From NCBI GenBank assembly GCA_963585895.1, contig CAUZXS010002494.1, positions 90,215 through 154,214 on the forward strand: 64,000 nucleotides of DNA, read 5' to 3'. Numbering within the stretch: the stretch's first letter is position 1; every line of letters starts with the position of its first letter. The notes under the pieces were generated by a model. That model was not told where the DNA came from and searched no databases. It saw only the letters and a list, made by a program, of their open reading frames with translations. This document shows, in pieces, positions 50,516 through 62,100 of the stretch. A program made the position numbers and the translations under genes. This DNA is from Sepioteuthis lessoniana. Taxonomy: Eukaryota; Mollusca; Cephalopoda; Myopsida; Loliginidae.

Positions 50516-53454
50516 CCAGAACTAAAGACTCAACACCAGATGCAATTTAGTGTTATATCTAAGGAAGGATCTTACCTCTTTGCAGAGGATATAGTCACCA
50601 TATTCTTGGCTCTACTGACAGGATACATAGCTAAGAGGATTTTGAGACTAACTTTCAAAATTTAAGACAGATTTCATCTCTTTATTAATAAATAATGTCC
50701 ACGCAAATTAAATATAAGTTTTTGTGATAGTTTTAAGCAAATATAAAATATTTTCAAATCTTCATTTTTGCATATAAGTTAAAGCTATGTGTTGAAGCTA
50801 GTGCTGCAAGGAATATAGATTTTATACTTTTCTTGAAAAGAGGTTGCTAAAACCAACAATAAATGAAAATTTGAGGACTGTGGTCGCAAATGATCCAAAA
50901 CCTCAGTCAGTGAACTTACAAAATTCAATATATCAATTGGAACCGTTTCAGATCATTTAAGAGCGACTGGGTAGTAAAGGTCAATAAATGGGTTCCATTT
51001 GAATTAAATGATGAACAAAACATTAATGAAAATTAAAGGCTTCTATGAATTGTGTTCAATGGTATGAAATTGATCAGTTTTTTATTAAGATAAAAAATGT
51101 GATGAAAAGGAGAATGGATTTTATATGTTAACTAGAAGGTCAGCTCAGTGACGGGTCATGAATTAGAAGCTAAAATATCAACTGTACTATCATTTATCAT
51201 AGAAGGTTAGAGTAGAGGTTTGGAGGAAACACACACACACAAGTGATCTGATGCATCATAACTATTTTTAAAATGACCAAACAATTCATACTTATATGTT
51301 AACAAGTTTGCTGAATAGAAAGGTAAACATTTTGATGTCTTAATACCTATCCACATGTTGCAAAAAATATTACACTGGAGTTAAATCATCCTGCTTATTT
51401 ACCAAACATTTTTTCTGTAGATTATGTTTCTCACAGCATCACAATCATTTCCTTATAGGCATGAATGTCAATAAGATTCAAATTGAAAAAGCATTTATCA
51501 TTTTTTTTGTTACTTTTTTAATTTTTTTTAATGAAAAATTCTTTTCAAAGGAAATAGAAAACTTGAGGGTAGTTCAAAAAATATTTAAAAACCAAGAAGG
51601 GAATATTTTGATAATCTTTCTAGAAAATTTTTGAATTTATTCTAAGATTACCTGATATTCTTATTCCATATACTCACAAGGTCACATTTTCTGACCAGTC
51701 AGAATAAAATTAGCAATCAATGGTTTTAAAGATTAGCATATTTTCCACAAAACTGAATGAAGACTCAAAATGTTAATAAAACTCAACTAGAGCAACAAAA
51801 AAATCTTTTTGCAAGTTTTATAAATATCTTCAATAATTTCAATTTTAATTATAAATACAAATGAAACTGTGCTCATAAAAGAATAAAAATGGTTTCCATA
51901 AAAATGATCACTTGAAATTTAAAGAAAAACATTATTGTGCATTTAGAGAAATCAATGAAATTAGAAATATATAATTTATACTGTTGGATCAATATAAGTA
52001 AATTGTTCTTTAGATTTGATTTCTTCTTGGCCTCATTTCTATAAAGAAAAAAAAAGAAAAAGAAATCCACAAAGGTTTAATCAATTTCAAAATGAAAAGT
52101 GATCATTCTTGCTAGGAATAATCAAAATTGGTACTCAAAGATATTAGAATTACAAGTAGAGAATGAAGGGAAAACTAAATCAAGTAATCAAATTTTCATT
52201 TGATATCTTGAAGCACATAATATTCTATCAAATATAATTTTTCCTTATATTTTCTGTTCCTACCAAACCATGTTATCCATTTCTTCCTATATTGTCCATT
52301 GATTTGAGCAAATAGTCGCCACAAATGGTTTTGCACAAAAGGGAATTAATTTGACAAGAAGAAATATGTGCCAAGCATCACCTGTTGTCTTGTCCAATCC
52401 TTGCCAATGTGGAAATCAGCTATTTTCTTTGTGCCAATAAAATAGATAATGGGTCAGTGGACTTGGTGGGTGTTGATTCGTTTCCCATTTTTATCGAGAA
52501 AGATGACATGGAATTGCATTCTGAATGCATATGGCAATAAGGAAAGAAAGACAGAAACAATTTTAAAAAATCAAGATTAAAAAATAGTTTAAAATATTAA
52601 TTTGATAGATTAACTCAAATGAAATGAACAGTCCTCGGGGAGTCATAATTTTTTTTTTAAATGATGAAAACTAACAGGGTATATTTTTTAAGGCTTTTAT
52701 TTTTTGGGGGTGCCTCATTTAATTACTGTAACAGCTCTGAGTTTTAAAAAATATTTCACTTTATTTCAGCAACTGACTTTCTTGTCTAATGGACTAAAAA
52801 TATTTCCGCAGATAGAAAGCAGGACAGGATATTTTATGTAATACTGGATGAATGAAGATAAATTTTTCCTAATACAATTTAATTTTGATAGAAGAAAATT
52901 GGTGATGAAAATTTTGGCAAGGGCAATGCCAGTAATGGTTGTTGCTTGAGGTACTTAGGATCACATAATACCAGGATGGGAATATTTGATCTCTATTTAT
53001 TTAGTCAGGGTTATCCAACATCAGCTGACTTTTCACTTGTATGAAAAACTTTTAGATGTTGCCAAATCTCATTCTGGAGAGAAGCTGTTTAAATTTTTTT
53101 CCATTTTAAAACTGAAACGTGTAATGCTATCCTAGGGTTTATCATTGAATAAAGTTGGTAAGCAGAGTTAACACAGACTTTGTGAAATCTTTGAAGCAAT
53201 AAAAATTACAACATGATAACAAAGAAAATGATTGCTTACTTTTTCATTTAACAGTGCTAAATAAAAAGTGTATAGAATCATCCATAAAATGAATAGGATA
53301 CAGATTTATATTCTTCTGACAATTCAACTTGAAACTATTTTTCTTCATTTTTGTCCATTACAGGTATTTCTAAGAAAAAAAAAAAATTTTAAATGGATGT
53401 TTTCAATGTCACATTTTTTTCCCAAGCAAAATTAAAATCATATATTTAGTATCA
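50514..53454. other. AT-rich sequence, no gene recognised
   Basis: About 2.9 kb with no recognisable element. 'gagggtagttcaaaaaatat' at 51565 resembles a mariner end, but no partner was found. Confidence 0.5.
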
Positions 53455-53715
53455 ACCATAAATAAATACACCCCACTAATTCCTTTTTAACAAAAATTTA
53501 CTTCAAAACCAAAAATATCAAGATTTTATTATTTCTTGCAAAACATTATACAGTCAAAATAGATATCATTAGATATTACCAAAACTCAACTGTAACCAAA
53601 AATAAAACGGTAGAAACATATATCAAAGGTTGTACTTATTTTTTGACTGTTACATATTCATGTTTTTGGTTACAAAATTTCAATGCAGTAAAGTTTGATA
53701 ATAAATGATACTAAA
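53455..53715 (+). repeat. Dispersed repeat, family G, copy 2
   Basis: Collinear with 14745-15070: 'ataaataaatacacccc', 'gcaaaacattatacagtcaa', 'tttttggttacaaaatttca' and 'agtaaagtttgataataaat'. The sequence between the shared blocks has diverged and changed in length. Confidence 0.6.
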
Positions 53716-53730
53716 TAATAATAGTGAACT

Positions 53731-53731
53731 T

Positions 53732-53763
<32 letters not shown>

Positions 53764-53788
53764 ATAATATATTTTGAGTGTATGTGCA

Positions 53789-53822
<34 letters not shown>
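53731..53822. repeat. Compound microsatellite (TA)n ... (TG)n(TA)n
   Basis: Two TA runs separated by aaataaaataatatattttgag and a short TG block. Confidence 0.9.
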
Positions 53823-53823
<1 letters not shown>

Positions 53824-54027
53824 AATCTCACGCACACAGAGATTTTTCTCATATAAAACTACCACTCTTATATATATATCTCAGACAACTGTCTGAAGAT
53901 TGTGGAAAACGCATGAAACTAAAGTAACAGACTTAAGGTGTCCATAATTCTAATAATTTAGAGTTTATACCTGCTCTGCTATCATGGTATCAAACACTCT
54001 TTTATGTAACTTTTCTTATTTGCTGTT

Positions 54028-54029
<2 letters not shown>

Positions 54030-54089
<60 letters not shown>
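54030..54089. repeat. Microsatellite (TA)30
   Basis: Sixty uninterrupted bases of TA, a common polymorphic type. Confidence 0.95.
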
Positions 54090-54093
<4 letters not shown>

Positions 54094-54439
54094 TTTATAT
54101 TAAAATAAAAAGAAAAAATTAATTTCTTTGGTGTCATTATAAAGTTATTTCAGGTCTATGATGACCCTCATCAGATGTTAAACAAAAAAAATTATTAGGG
54201 TATTCTTATATTGTTTCTGACGAGAACAGAATTTGAAAAAAAAAATTTTTTTTCTTGATTAAAATAATTTCCTAATTGAAATACTCTGTCATATATATTT
54301 CTTTTATATTTCTTTACAGTGGGGATATCATATCTATGATTATTTGACACAATGTTTATACATTCCTTTAAAAAAAAACCCTGTTACCCCAAATCTAAAT
54401 ACTACTCCTTTAAAATTATAGATAAAATATGCATATATA

Positions 54440-54481
54440 TACATACATATTCACACACGCATACACACACACACATATATG

Positions 54482-54526
<45 letters not shown>

Positions 54527-54700
54527 AGAGAAAGAGAGAGAGAGATAAAAAAAAATGACACTCAGCATTTCACACACACACAGACATTATATATGTATAT
54601 ATATATATATAAAGAGAGAAAGAGATAAAAAAAAAAAAAATGACACTCAGCATTTCACATTATATATATATAAAGAAAGAGACACACACACAAGTTCTAA
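54440..54700. repeat. Compound microsatellite with an 84-88 bp higher-order unit
   Basis: A composite of (CA)n, (TA)n, 'aaagagagaaagagag', an A-run and 'atgacactcagcatttcac' occurs at 54523-54580, recurs 88 bases on (54611-54660) and begins a third time at 54670. This suggests duplication of a whole microsatellite block. Confidence 0.8.
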
Positions 54701-55454
54701 ATTTTCAAAAGATGTTGAGAGATAGGATTTTTCTTCAAAAACAAAATAAAAATGGAAAAGAAATCTTTAGCAAAATATGAAATGAATTGAAACTCCAGAT
54801 AAATTCTGTCTTCATATCAAGAAACCAATGACAATTTTAACACTTAAAATATCATCTGATTTTGCAGTGGAATGAACAGCTTGTTTTTAATAAAAAAAAA
54901 AAAAAAAGAAAAAGAGGAAAATTTTCCTAGAAATAACAGCAATTACTTCAGCAAAAAATTCATTTTTCTCAAATCAGATTGAATTCAAAATTCCTGGACT
55001 CCTATACTTTCTGAACAATACAAGACCATGGCATATATCAAAAAACATTTCATAAAAAGATGATAAAAAAAGAAATAAGTAAAAGTTGGTTGTCAATGTG
55101 GCAAGCATTGGCCACAAAAGATTATTATTTGGTAGCCTAAACTGCAATTGCTGCTGCTATGAAAAATATAATGACAGGCAGAACAAAAAGTAGACAACAC
55201 CAGAAGCCCAATCATCAATGAATAGAATATTAAAAAGATTACAAAGATTCTATGGAATAGACCAGCCTTATTATTCAGAATACTAAAGACTTTAAGAATT
55301 ATTTATATAATTTCAGATAAGGATCTGATGGAGAGGAGCAAGGATTTATTTAGAGTAAGACAAGATAACTTGGATTTTAGTCACAAAAGCCAAAAGAATA
55401 AGCAGTAGCACATAATATATTTAAATAGACACAGAACATATTCATACATGATAT
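54701..55454. other. AT-rich sequence, no gene recognised
   Basis: Nothing beyond an A-run near 54893. Confidence 0.5.
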
Positions 55455-56600
55455 ACAAAGTGTGTACAAAAAGTTTAGGGATTGGCCACATAAGATTATT
55501 ATAGAGCTATATTTAACACAGTAGAAATAGGCAATGAATGAAACATTATTTTTTTCCAAAATAGACCTCTTAGAATTTAACGCAACCATTCCATCTTTTG
55601 ATGGTATAAAGCCATGACACTGTACTTCTTTTAATGTCCTCTACATTTTTAAATCTCTTTTAAGATGAATTTTCAGTTTAGAAAAGTTATACAAGTAGGT
55701 CTAGTGAGTATAGAGGGTACTGCACTTGCATAAATCAGTGTTTTACCAAAAACTGCTGAACAAGTTAAGCAGACTGTGCAGGTGCACTGTCATAGTGAAT
55801 TTGCCACTAACCCACAAGCCACATATCAAGCTATTTATGATTCACAGCTTCATGAAGATGGTGCAAAACTTCTAAATAATACTGTTTAGTGATGTTTTGA
55901 AGAGTATATTCATGGGGAAACACACACTCTTAGTTTAAAAAGACCATGAATAGCACTTTGGTTTTGCTCCAAATTTAGTAAGCCTTCTATGGCTTAAGTG
56001 ATGACAGACTTCTATACAAATAACAGAGCTTAAATTTCAAGATTGTAGTAATATAACTATAATTAATCACCATGATGGCTTTCAAAAAGTCAATATTAAT
56101 TTCTGCACACTGATGCAAACCTGAAATACCTGCTCTGGCATCAGAAGCCACAGAATAAATTTGGCTGGAACTCATCTCATCCTTAAATCTTCAATAAGAA
56201 TAACTTGACATGACCCAATGGAAAATACCTGCTTTATCACAAAGCTCTTTGAATAGTCAATCTTCTATCTGCCTTTACCAGATTGCACACCTTCTCAACA
56301 GTTTCAGCATTTTTGTTCATGACTTAACTCATGTTCTTGCTTACTTCAAACTTCAATAGCAGTCAAAGACATTTACATGATTCAAGGCATCAAGTTCATA
56401 AGCTACTTTCAATATTCTAAAGGTTTCAGAAACAGTTTTGCCCAGTTTTTGGCAAAATTTAACAGATTTATTGTTCAGTATTTGCCACCATAAGATAATG
56501 AAAAAGAATTAAAACTAAGATATCCACACAGAAAAATATATGTGAAATGATGATGTCTCAACCTTATCTTGATGAGTCAATGCCAATTTGAAAAAAAATT
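55455..56600 (-). pseudogene. Full-length but heavily mutated mariner transposon
   Basis: The left end 'gtgtgtacaaaaagtttagg' is mariner-like. Minus-strand translation, with many stops and frameshifts, runs in normal mariner order. 'SVKFCQKLGKTVSETFRILK' then 'VAYELDALNHVNVFDCY' form the first helix-turn-helix (56,380-56,480). 'GSCQVIL.EDLRM' and 'AKFILWLLMPEQ' follow (near 56,120-56,210), corresponding to the second DNA-binding motif and the WxPRxLT-like linker. The C-terminal end is 'KEVQCHGFIPSKDGMVAFNS' with 'KRSILEKNNVSFIAY' (near 55,520-55,640). The length of about 1.15-1.25 kb fits an undeleted element, unlike the other mariners here. No functional product is possible. Confidence 0.7.
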
Positions 56601-56628
56601 ATAAAACATATATTGATACTTTTTGAGT

Positions 56629-56722
56629 GAGACCTACCTCAACTGAGCACAATTGAAACCGACAGTATGAACATTATGACTCCACTTGAAATCTACATCA
56701 CAAGCATAACCTAAGGTGATAT
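56629..56722 (+). repeat. Dispersed repeat, family H, copy 2
   Basis: Matches 34698-34790 ('gtgagacctacctcaactga', 'gcacaattgaaacc', 'acatcacaagcataac'). It sits just outside the N-terminal side of the mariner relic. Confidence 0.55.
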
Positions 56723-56910
56723 TAACTTACATTTCTACAAGTAAATAATAATGGTTTGCCTAGCTTTATTTCTAAAGTAAGTGAATAAAAAATGTTGCTT
56801 CTAAAATCTGTTGATACTGTAAAAAAATGCTGTACCCTTAAATTTAGACTCAGAAGCCATCTGTAGAGTCATTATCAGCAAAGATTAATTTAAAAAAAAA
56901 CAAGGATGTG

Positions 56911-56945
<35 letters not shown>

Positions 56946-57879
56946 CACACTCACTTTGGACATCAAATTTACAAAAACAAAAACTGCGGAAAGGTAGAAA
57001 AATTGTATAATGTAATTTACTGATGGAAAGCAGATTAGACAGTCTTACAATTCAACTTTCCAAATATGTTTTTTACCCAAAGAAAAACTAACCCTTAATG
57101 TTATCATAGGCAAAAATTATTACTATTTCATCAATTGTAAAACTACCTTCAGGCCAAAAAATGACATATAAAAAAGGTAAGAAGATAAAGTAGCCATCAT
57201 TAAGCAAGAAACAACTCATAATGAATATCCATTGCTGTTGTCAACTCATTGGAAGGATATTGATAATCAATACATACACAAATCTGTACAATTTTTGGAA
57301 ACTAACTGTGGACAGCTTTTAATTAGATGTTACTAATGAGCAACAAGGAATAGGGAGACATTTATTCAAGCCAATAACATCCATACTGGAAATATAATAG
57401 AGCACCATTTTGATTCAGATCCAAGAAATCCATTGCATCTGATAATGTATCAGTAATCAGTAGTAACACATTTCTTCTAAAATTGGTTCAATAAACACAA
57501 AGAAGGGAGGTGGAGAAAACACAACCTATTTTTGTTGAACATCAAATCACTTGATCATGACAAGAGAAACATTAGTTCCCTGAATACAAGCCAGCATTCT
57601 TGTTCATGATATTTTATTCTTAGCTAATATAATCTCCTTTATTCTGATTTCATTCTTAGTTTTCTTGTCCAACTCTATTCTTCAGAGCACTCATTCTAAA
57701 AATGACCTAACTTCACCTTCACTGTTTGCCCAAGAGTAAAAAAAGAAGAAATTGCTAAAGATTGTTGGATTCTAACATTGTAAAATAAATAAAGACAGTA
57801 CAATTGAATACAAGGTATTTTGTGGCTAACATCTTCAAAGGAAGTGTGGAATAAACTTAGAGGTTAATGACATGAAATG
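56723..57879. other. AT-rich sequence with an (AT)n run at 56913-56944; no gene recognised
   Basis: Apart from about 15 AT units there is no repeat boundary or coding frame. Confidence 0.5.
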
Positions 57880-57960
57880 TCATTGGTAAACAGAGTTCAA
57901 ATTCTAGCTCAAATAGTTTGTGTTCACATGGGAAAGGCATGAATCCACCTCCCTTAATAG
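57880..57960 (+). repeat. SINE family C head fragment, copy 8
   Basis: Has 'gaaatgtcattggtaaa', a B-box-like 'agagttcaaattctagc' and 'gggaaaggcatgaatccacc', as in family C. The downstream half is replaced by unrelated sequence. Confidence 0.5.
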
Positions 57961-59276
57961 ATCTGATTGTGGATTACTCCCTGTTGCTAGTACCATGTAA
58001 CCCAGTACAACCCATCACATGTTACTTAAAGAAAACATGGATATCACCAAGTAATCCCCATTGCCAAGAAAAAGTCATAACTCATTGAGGTACCTCAGTG
58101 ATCCATAAAATCATTGGATAATTGGATTTGAGTGACTCTTCAAAGTAAACCAGATTTCTTCAATTTCAATTCAAGTTTTACTATCAAGTGTAGACCAGTC
58201 AATGAATATATTACCATTGTAAATCACTATATTTGATTTGCTTATCTCATCTCTGAAGTAGATCATTTCAGCCTTCTTCCTAAATGTTTGAAAATTAAGG
58301 AATAACCTACCAAAAGGATTAAAAAATTTTCCTCTGTTGATTTTATACACTGATAGAAGGAAGGACACAAACATCTTTTGATAAATGATACATTTTGAAT
58401 AAAGTGTATCAATTCAGTTTTCAAGTCAACTCTGATTTTTCATACAGAAAAAATCAATTTACTTTAATCAGCTCTTGATACACATCTGACTATCTCTCAC
58501 ATGTCTTTATAGCCTTTATCACATGACACCCCACCCCTATCATTTGATTTGTCCCACACCAATCATACTCAACTTCCTACTTTACAACTTTTCAAATACC
58601 TTTCAATGACACTTGTATTTCCTTTTATTCTTTACCTGGTGATATTGGGATCATCAATAGGTCATCACACTTCACATCTGTCTTCATTCAGTGACCCAAA
58701 ACCTTTATCATTCATTAAATAAAATGATTGTAATCTATTGCATAACTGGTTTTAATTCTTTTACTGCCATCAATGTTCAAATATATAAAAATCAATAATG
58801 GTATTCTATTTATATTCTGCATTATCTTAACAGAAAATTCTATTTTAAGAATCTTTCTTCTTTTTTTTTAAATGCTTAGACAATAAAAGAGTTGTAAAAA
58901 GTTTGAATATTTTTAATGTATCATATATAAAAAGTTTCTATATTTTGTTTGTGAATAAAACACATCAAAAGAGAAAAAGAGAAACAAAGAAAAAGAGACA
59001 CGGGAAGTTGTTTATCTTCTACACACTGTTACACCTCATAATAATTATCATGACAAAATTTAGACATTTGAAACTTTATATAAAATGATATAAAAATGTA
59101 AGAGGAAGAAAGTGACTAAGATAGTAAGAGATTGTTAGTTGTATTTAGCTAGCATTGATGGATAACATTAATAAAGATGCAAGCCTTTGAAAATGAAAAA
59201 ACAAAGAATTCAAACCATGATAGAAGAGTGAGAGGGAAAAAAAAGAAAAATAAATAAATAATAAATGTCTTCTACC
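57961..59276. other. AT-rich sequence, no gene recognised
   Basis: 58,490-58,620 is richer in C and A but has no domain on either strand. Frames at 58171-58374 and 58903-59088 are unremarkable. Confidence 0.5.
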
Positions 59277-59303
59277 AACCCTTACCCTAACTCTTACCCT
59301 AAC
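59277..59303 (-). repeat. Short telomere-like repeat
   Basis: On the minus strand 'gttagggtaagagttagggt' and 'aagggttgg' contain TTAGGG twice in imperfect register. It is short and degenerate. Confidence 0.6.
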
Positions 59304-59858
59304 TTTTATTGGTGGATAACAATAGTAAGTTTTATTCATCAGCTTTGCCACACCCTTTCTGACTGCTTTTCACCATGTAAATATAAAGTGAATGAATATA
59401 TATGGAATGTCAATTCAAAATTAGATAAAACAAGGAGAAATATAAGTTATAAGCATAGTCAGGCACAAGGTCCCAAATGTGAAACATTAAATGAGGAACA
59501 GACTCACTACAATAGGAATAGCCTTCTAGACTAATTTGATAACTATAACATCATGGTGAGGTACTGAATATATGACTGTTACAGTTGGATTTGAAACCAT
59601 AATTTAAAACCTGTCATAAAAGTTATGTTGAAAATGTCCTTGATTAATATTAGATTAACAAACAGAGTTGTAATTAATTGGGGTTATATTCCTATGTCCA
59701 TTCACCTTTTTTTCTGAATGAAAGTAACTTCCATTGCCTTTTCATCAAAATGAATATATGAAATAAGAAATAAAGTCATTATCTATAATTTTCAGTACTA
59801 TTCATGATCTAAGTGTATTATCTATTCTAATCAATTCTATTTTTGGTTAATTCATCCT

Positions 59859-59865
<7 letters not shown>
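59304..59865. other. AT-rich sequence, no gene recognised
   Basis: Only short AT-biased frames. Confidence 0.5.

Positions 59866-59909
<44 letters not shown>
59866..59909. repeat. Microsatellite (CA)22
   Basis: Uninterrupted CA run. Confidence 0.95.
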
Positions 59910-59912
<3 letters not shown>

Positions 59913-61377
59913 TATTTATAAATAACCAGTAAGAGCCACTTCAATCCATAATGTTCTGATGATAATTTGAATAAACATTGGACTATTAACAAAATCAGCC
60001 ACAACTCTTTCTTAATCAAATATTGATTACCTTCAAGCATTTTCCTCAGAATAACTTTCATCCTTTATATCTTGAAAGTCTGATGGATAAGGTCCAAGAG
60101 CTAAAGGCTATCAATAACAGATTTACACTCTGGTGATTGTAGTGCTAATTTTCTTTCAAATTCAAGAGATTTGCCACATAATGGGCATTGGCCTTCTCCA
60201 TGGATTTGTTGAAATGAACATACAAATTGGCTTTTGAGAAGAAAGCCAAGGTGTAAGGTTAAATTATTACCTCAGGGAAAATGAAGAGTTGAAAGGATAA
60301 CAAAGAACAATTTAAGTCGAGTGTGATGAGGCCTTTTTTTAAAAAATAGATCAATTGTAGCAGTCAGAGAAAAGCCTTTGTAAATATGAAATTGATTCAT
60401 ATTAAAAAATGAATGGTCTGTAGACAAGACAGGTGACTGTTTTATAGAAGGAAAGACAAAATTAAGTGAGACAGGTTTTCTGAATCAGAAATATAATTTG
60501 ACTGTAACAGAGAGAAGAATTTATCAGTGATTGAAAGGAAAGGAATGAAATAAAAGCTGAAAGGAAGTTCATTTAGAAAGATGCCTAAATCAAGCAGAAG
60601 AAGCCTTTGGGGAGGAGTGTCATGGCACTTATGCTCAATGGATTATCATCACCATAAGCCATTCAAGATCTACTAATGGCAGATTTTAGCCATGAGGCTG
60701 GCAGCAAAGACCTTGTGTATTTCAAAAGGTCACAAATGCTGAATGTAACCTTGCAATGGTTTATAGAATGAAAAGAAGTGACAAAATTTCGATTCTTTAT
60801 CGTAAAAGAAGTTTAAGTATTCAAGAGATATAGGCACTATTTTAGGATCGGTATTATTTACATTAGAGAATTTTATCAAATTCAGTTCAAATAATTTTTT
60901 TCATCAATGTCTTTTTGGATTTATGCCTTTTATACCATCAAACAAAAGATCAGACACAAGACAAAGGTTAAAGAGAATAGATCTCAAGCTTTTTTTCTTT
61001 TGCCCTTTATGCAATGAATGAGTGCTTTCTTTGTTATAAACTAACTGTTTTTGGTGGAGTTGATGGTGCTGGGTGGTGATTGAAAAGTGTATTTTAAATT
61101 ATAAGGCTGTTATGTTGTCAGCATAAGGAATATAAGTGCCTCAAGGGTCATACCATGACCTTCAAATGGCTGAATTATCAAATCAAATTGCATCATAGCA
61201 CTTGCCTCATGACTCACAAACAACATTGTGATTTAAGGATAAACAACTCTCAGTATTTTATTTACATATTTATTTCACTAGGATCCTAAGTCATAACAAT
61301 TTTGTTTTTATTTAAAAAGAAAAGCTAAAAGAAAAGCTAATAGCATCTATAACCAAATGAAGAAGAAGAAAGAAAAT
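59910..61377. other. No gene recognised
   Basis: Less extreme base composition than the flanks between 60,000 and 60,850, but no frame, domain or repeat was recognised. Confidence 0.45.
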
Positions 61378-61400
61378 GAGAGAGAGAGAGAGAGAGAGAG
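61378..61400. repeat. Microsatellite (AG)n
   Basis: About 11 AG units. Confidence 0.95.
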
Positions 61401-61695
61401 TGGGGGTTGAAAGGGAGACAAGAAATAGACATTCCATTAGTTTACCATACAAACCAGCTTTTTACAAATAGCTTATCTTGGATTTACCTAAAGCTCTTAT
61501 CCTTATCCACTTTGATCACTTATTAGTAGATAATAAAAACCATTAAGAAATTGCTACTGAAAAATCCACTTATATTTTTCATATTAAAATACATATATAA
61601 ATGATATGTTCAGATTCCATCATCATCAAATTTTTGGTTTCTTACAATCCTTCACCAGATCTTTACCCAAGACCTAGGGTGAAAGAAGGCAGTGA

Positions 61696-62100
61696 TTATA
61701 TGCATTCAATATATTGGAGGGGGGGCTCTTTTGGGTTATATTTTTCAGTCACATTGAGAGTACTCTTCCAAGGAGATGGAAAGTTCTGCAAAATGCAATT
61801 TTTTTGTATTTCATATCGGCTGAGGCTGCCAGGTATCTTGTTAATGTGTTTATCTGTCCCTTTCTTGATCATACCCAGGGCTCCAACTATCATAGACACA
61901 GTGGTAGTTTTAAGATACCACATATTCTCAATTTATATTTCTAGGTCTTTGTATTTATTTATATTCTTTGACTAATTTGCTTATTTTATTATATTCTTTG
62001 ATTTAATTATTATTTTACTTATTTGAGAGTTTTCATGCCAGTGTTAGCAGATGGTTTTCCACTGGAGTCTGAGTGACAGCAAATCTCCTCAAGTCTCCAG
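61696..62100 (-). pseudogene. LINE (non-LTR retrotransposon) ORF C-terminal relic
   Basis: The minus-strand frame ending at 61696 contains 'MWYLKTTTVSMIVGALGMIK' followed by 'KGTDKHINKIPG' and 'YEIQKNCILQN', preceded upstream by 'NKYKDLEIEIENMW'. This matches a conserved C-terminal block (k.dLa.Ei.kmW......PvviGALG......l..ip.......iQk.ailGtarIlR) found at the end of many site-specific-type LINE polyproteins. Clade is uncertain (R2/R4-like is my guess). The segment upstream to about 62,100 is frame-broken. RT and endonuclease motifs are not visible. Confidence 0.55.

Noticed and set aside
50405..50665. 86-codon plus frame containing (TH)n
   Set aside because: It spans the (CA)n microsatellite, and the flanking residues match no domain I know.
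53670..54558. Tyr/Ile/His-rich frames
   Set aside because: They are translations of (TA)n and (CA)n runs.
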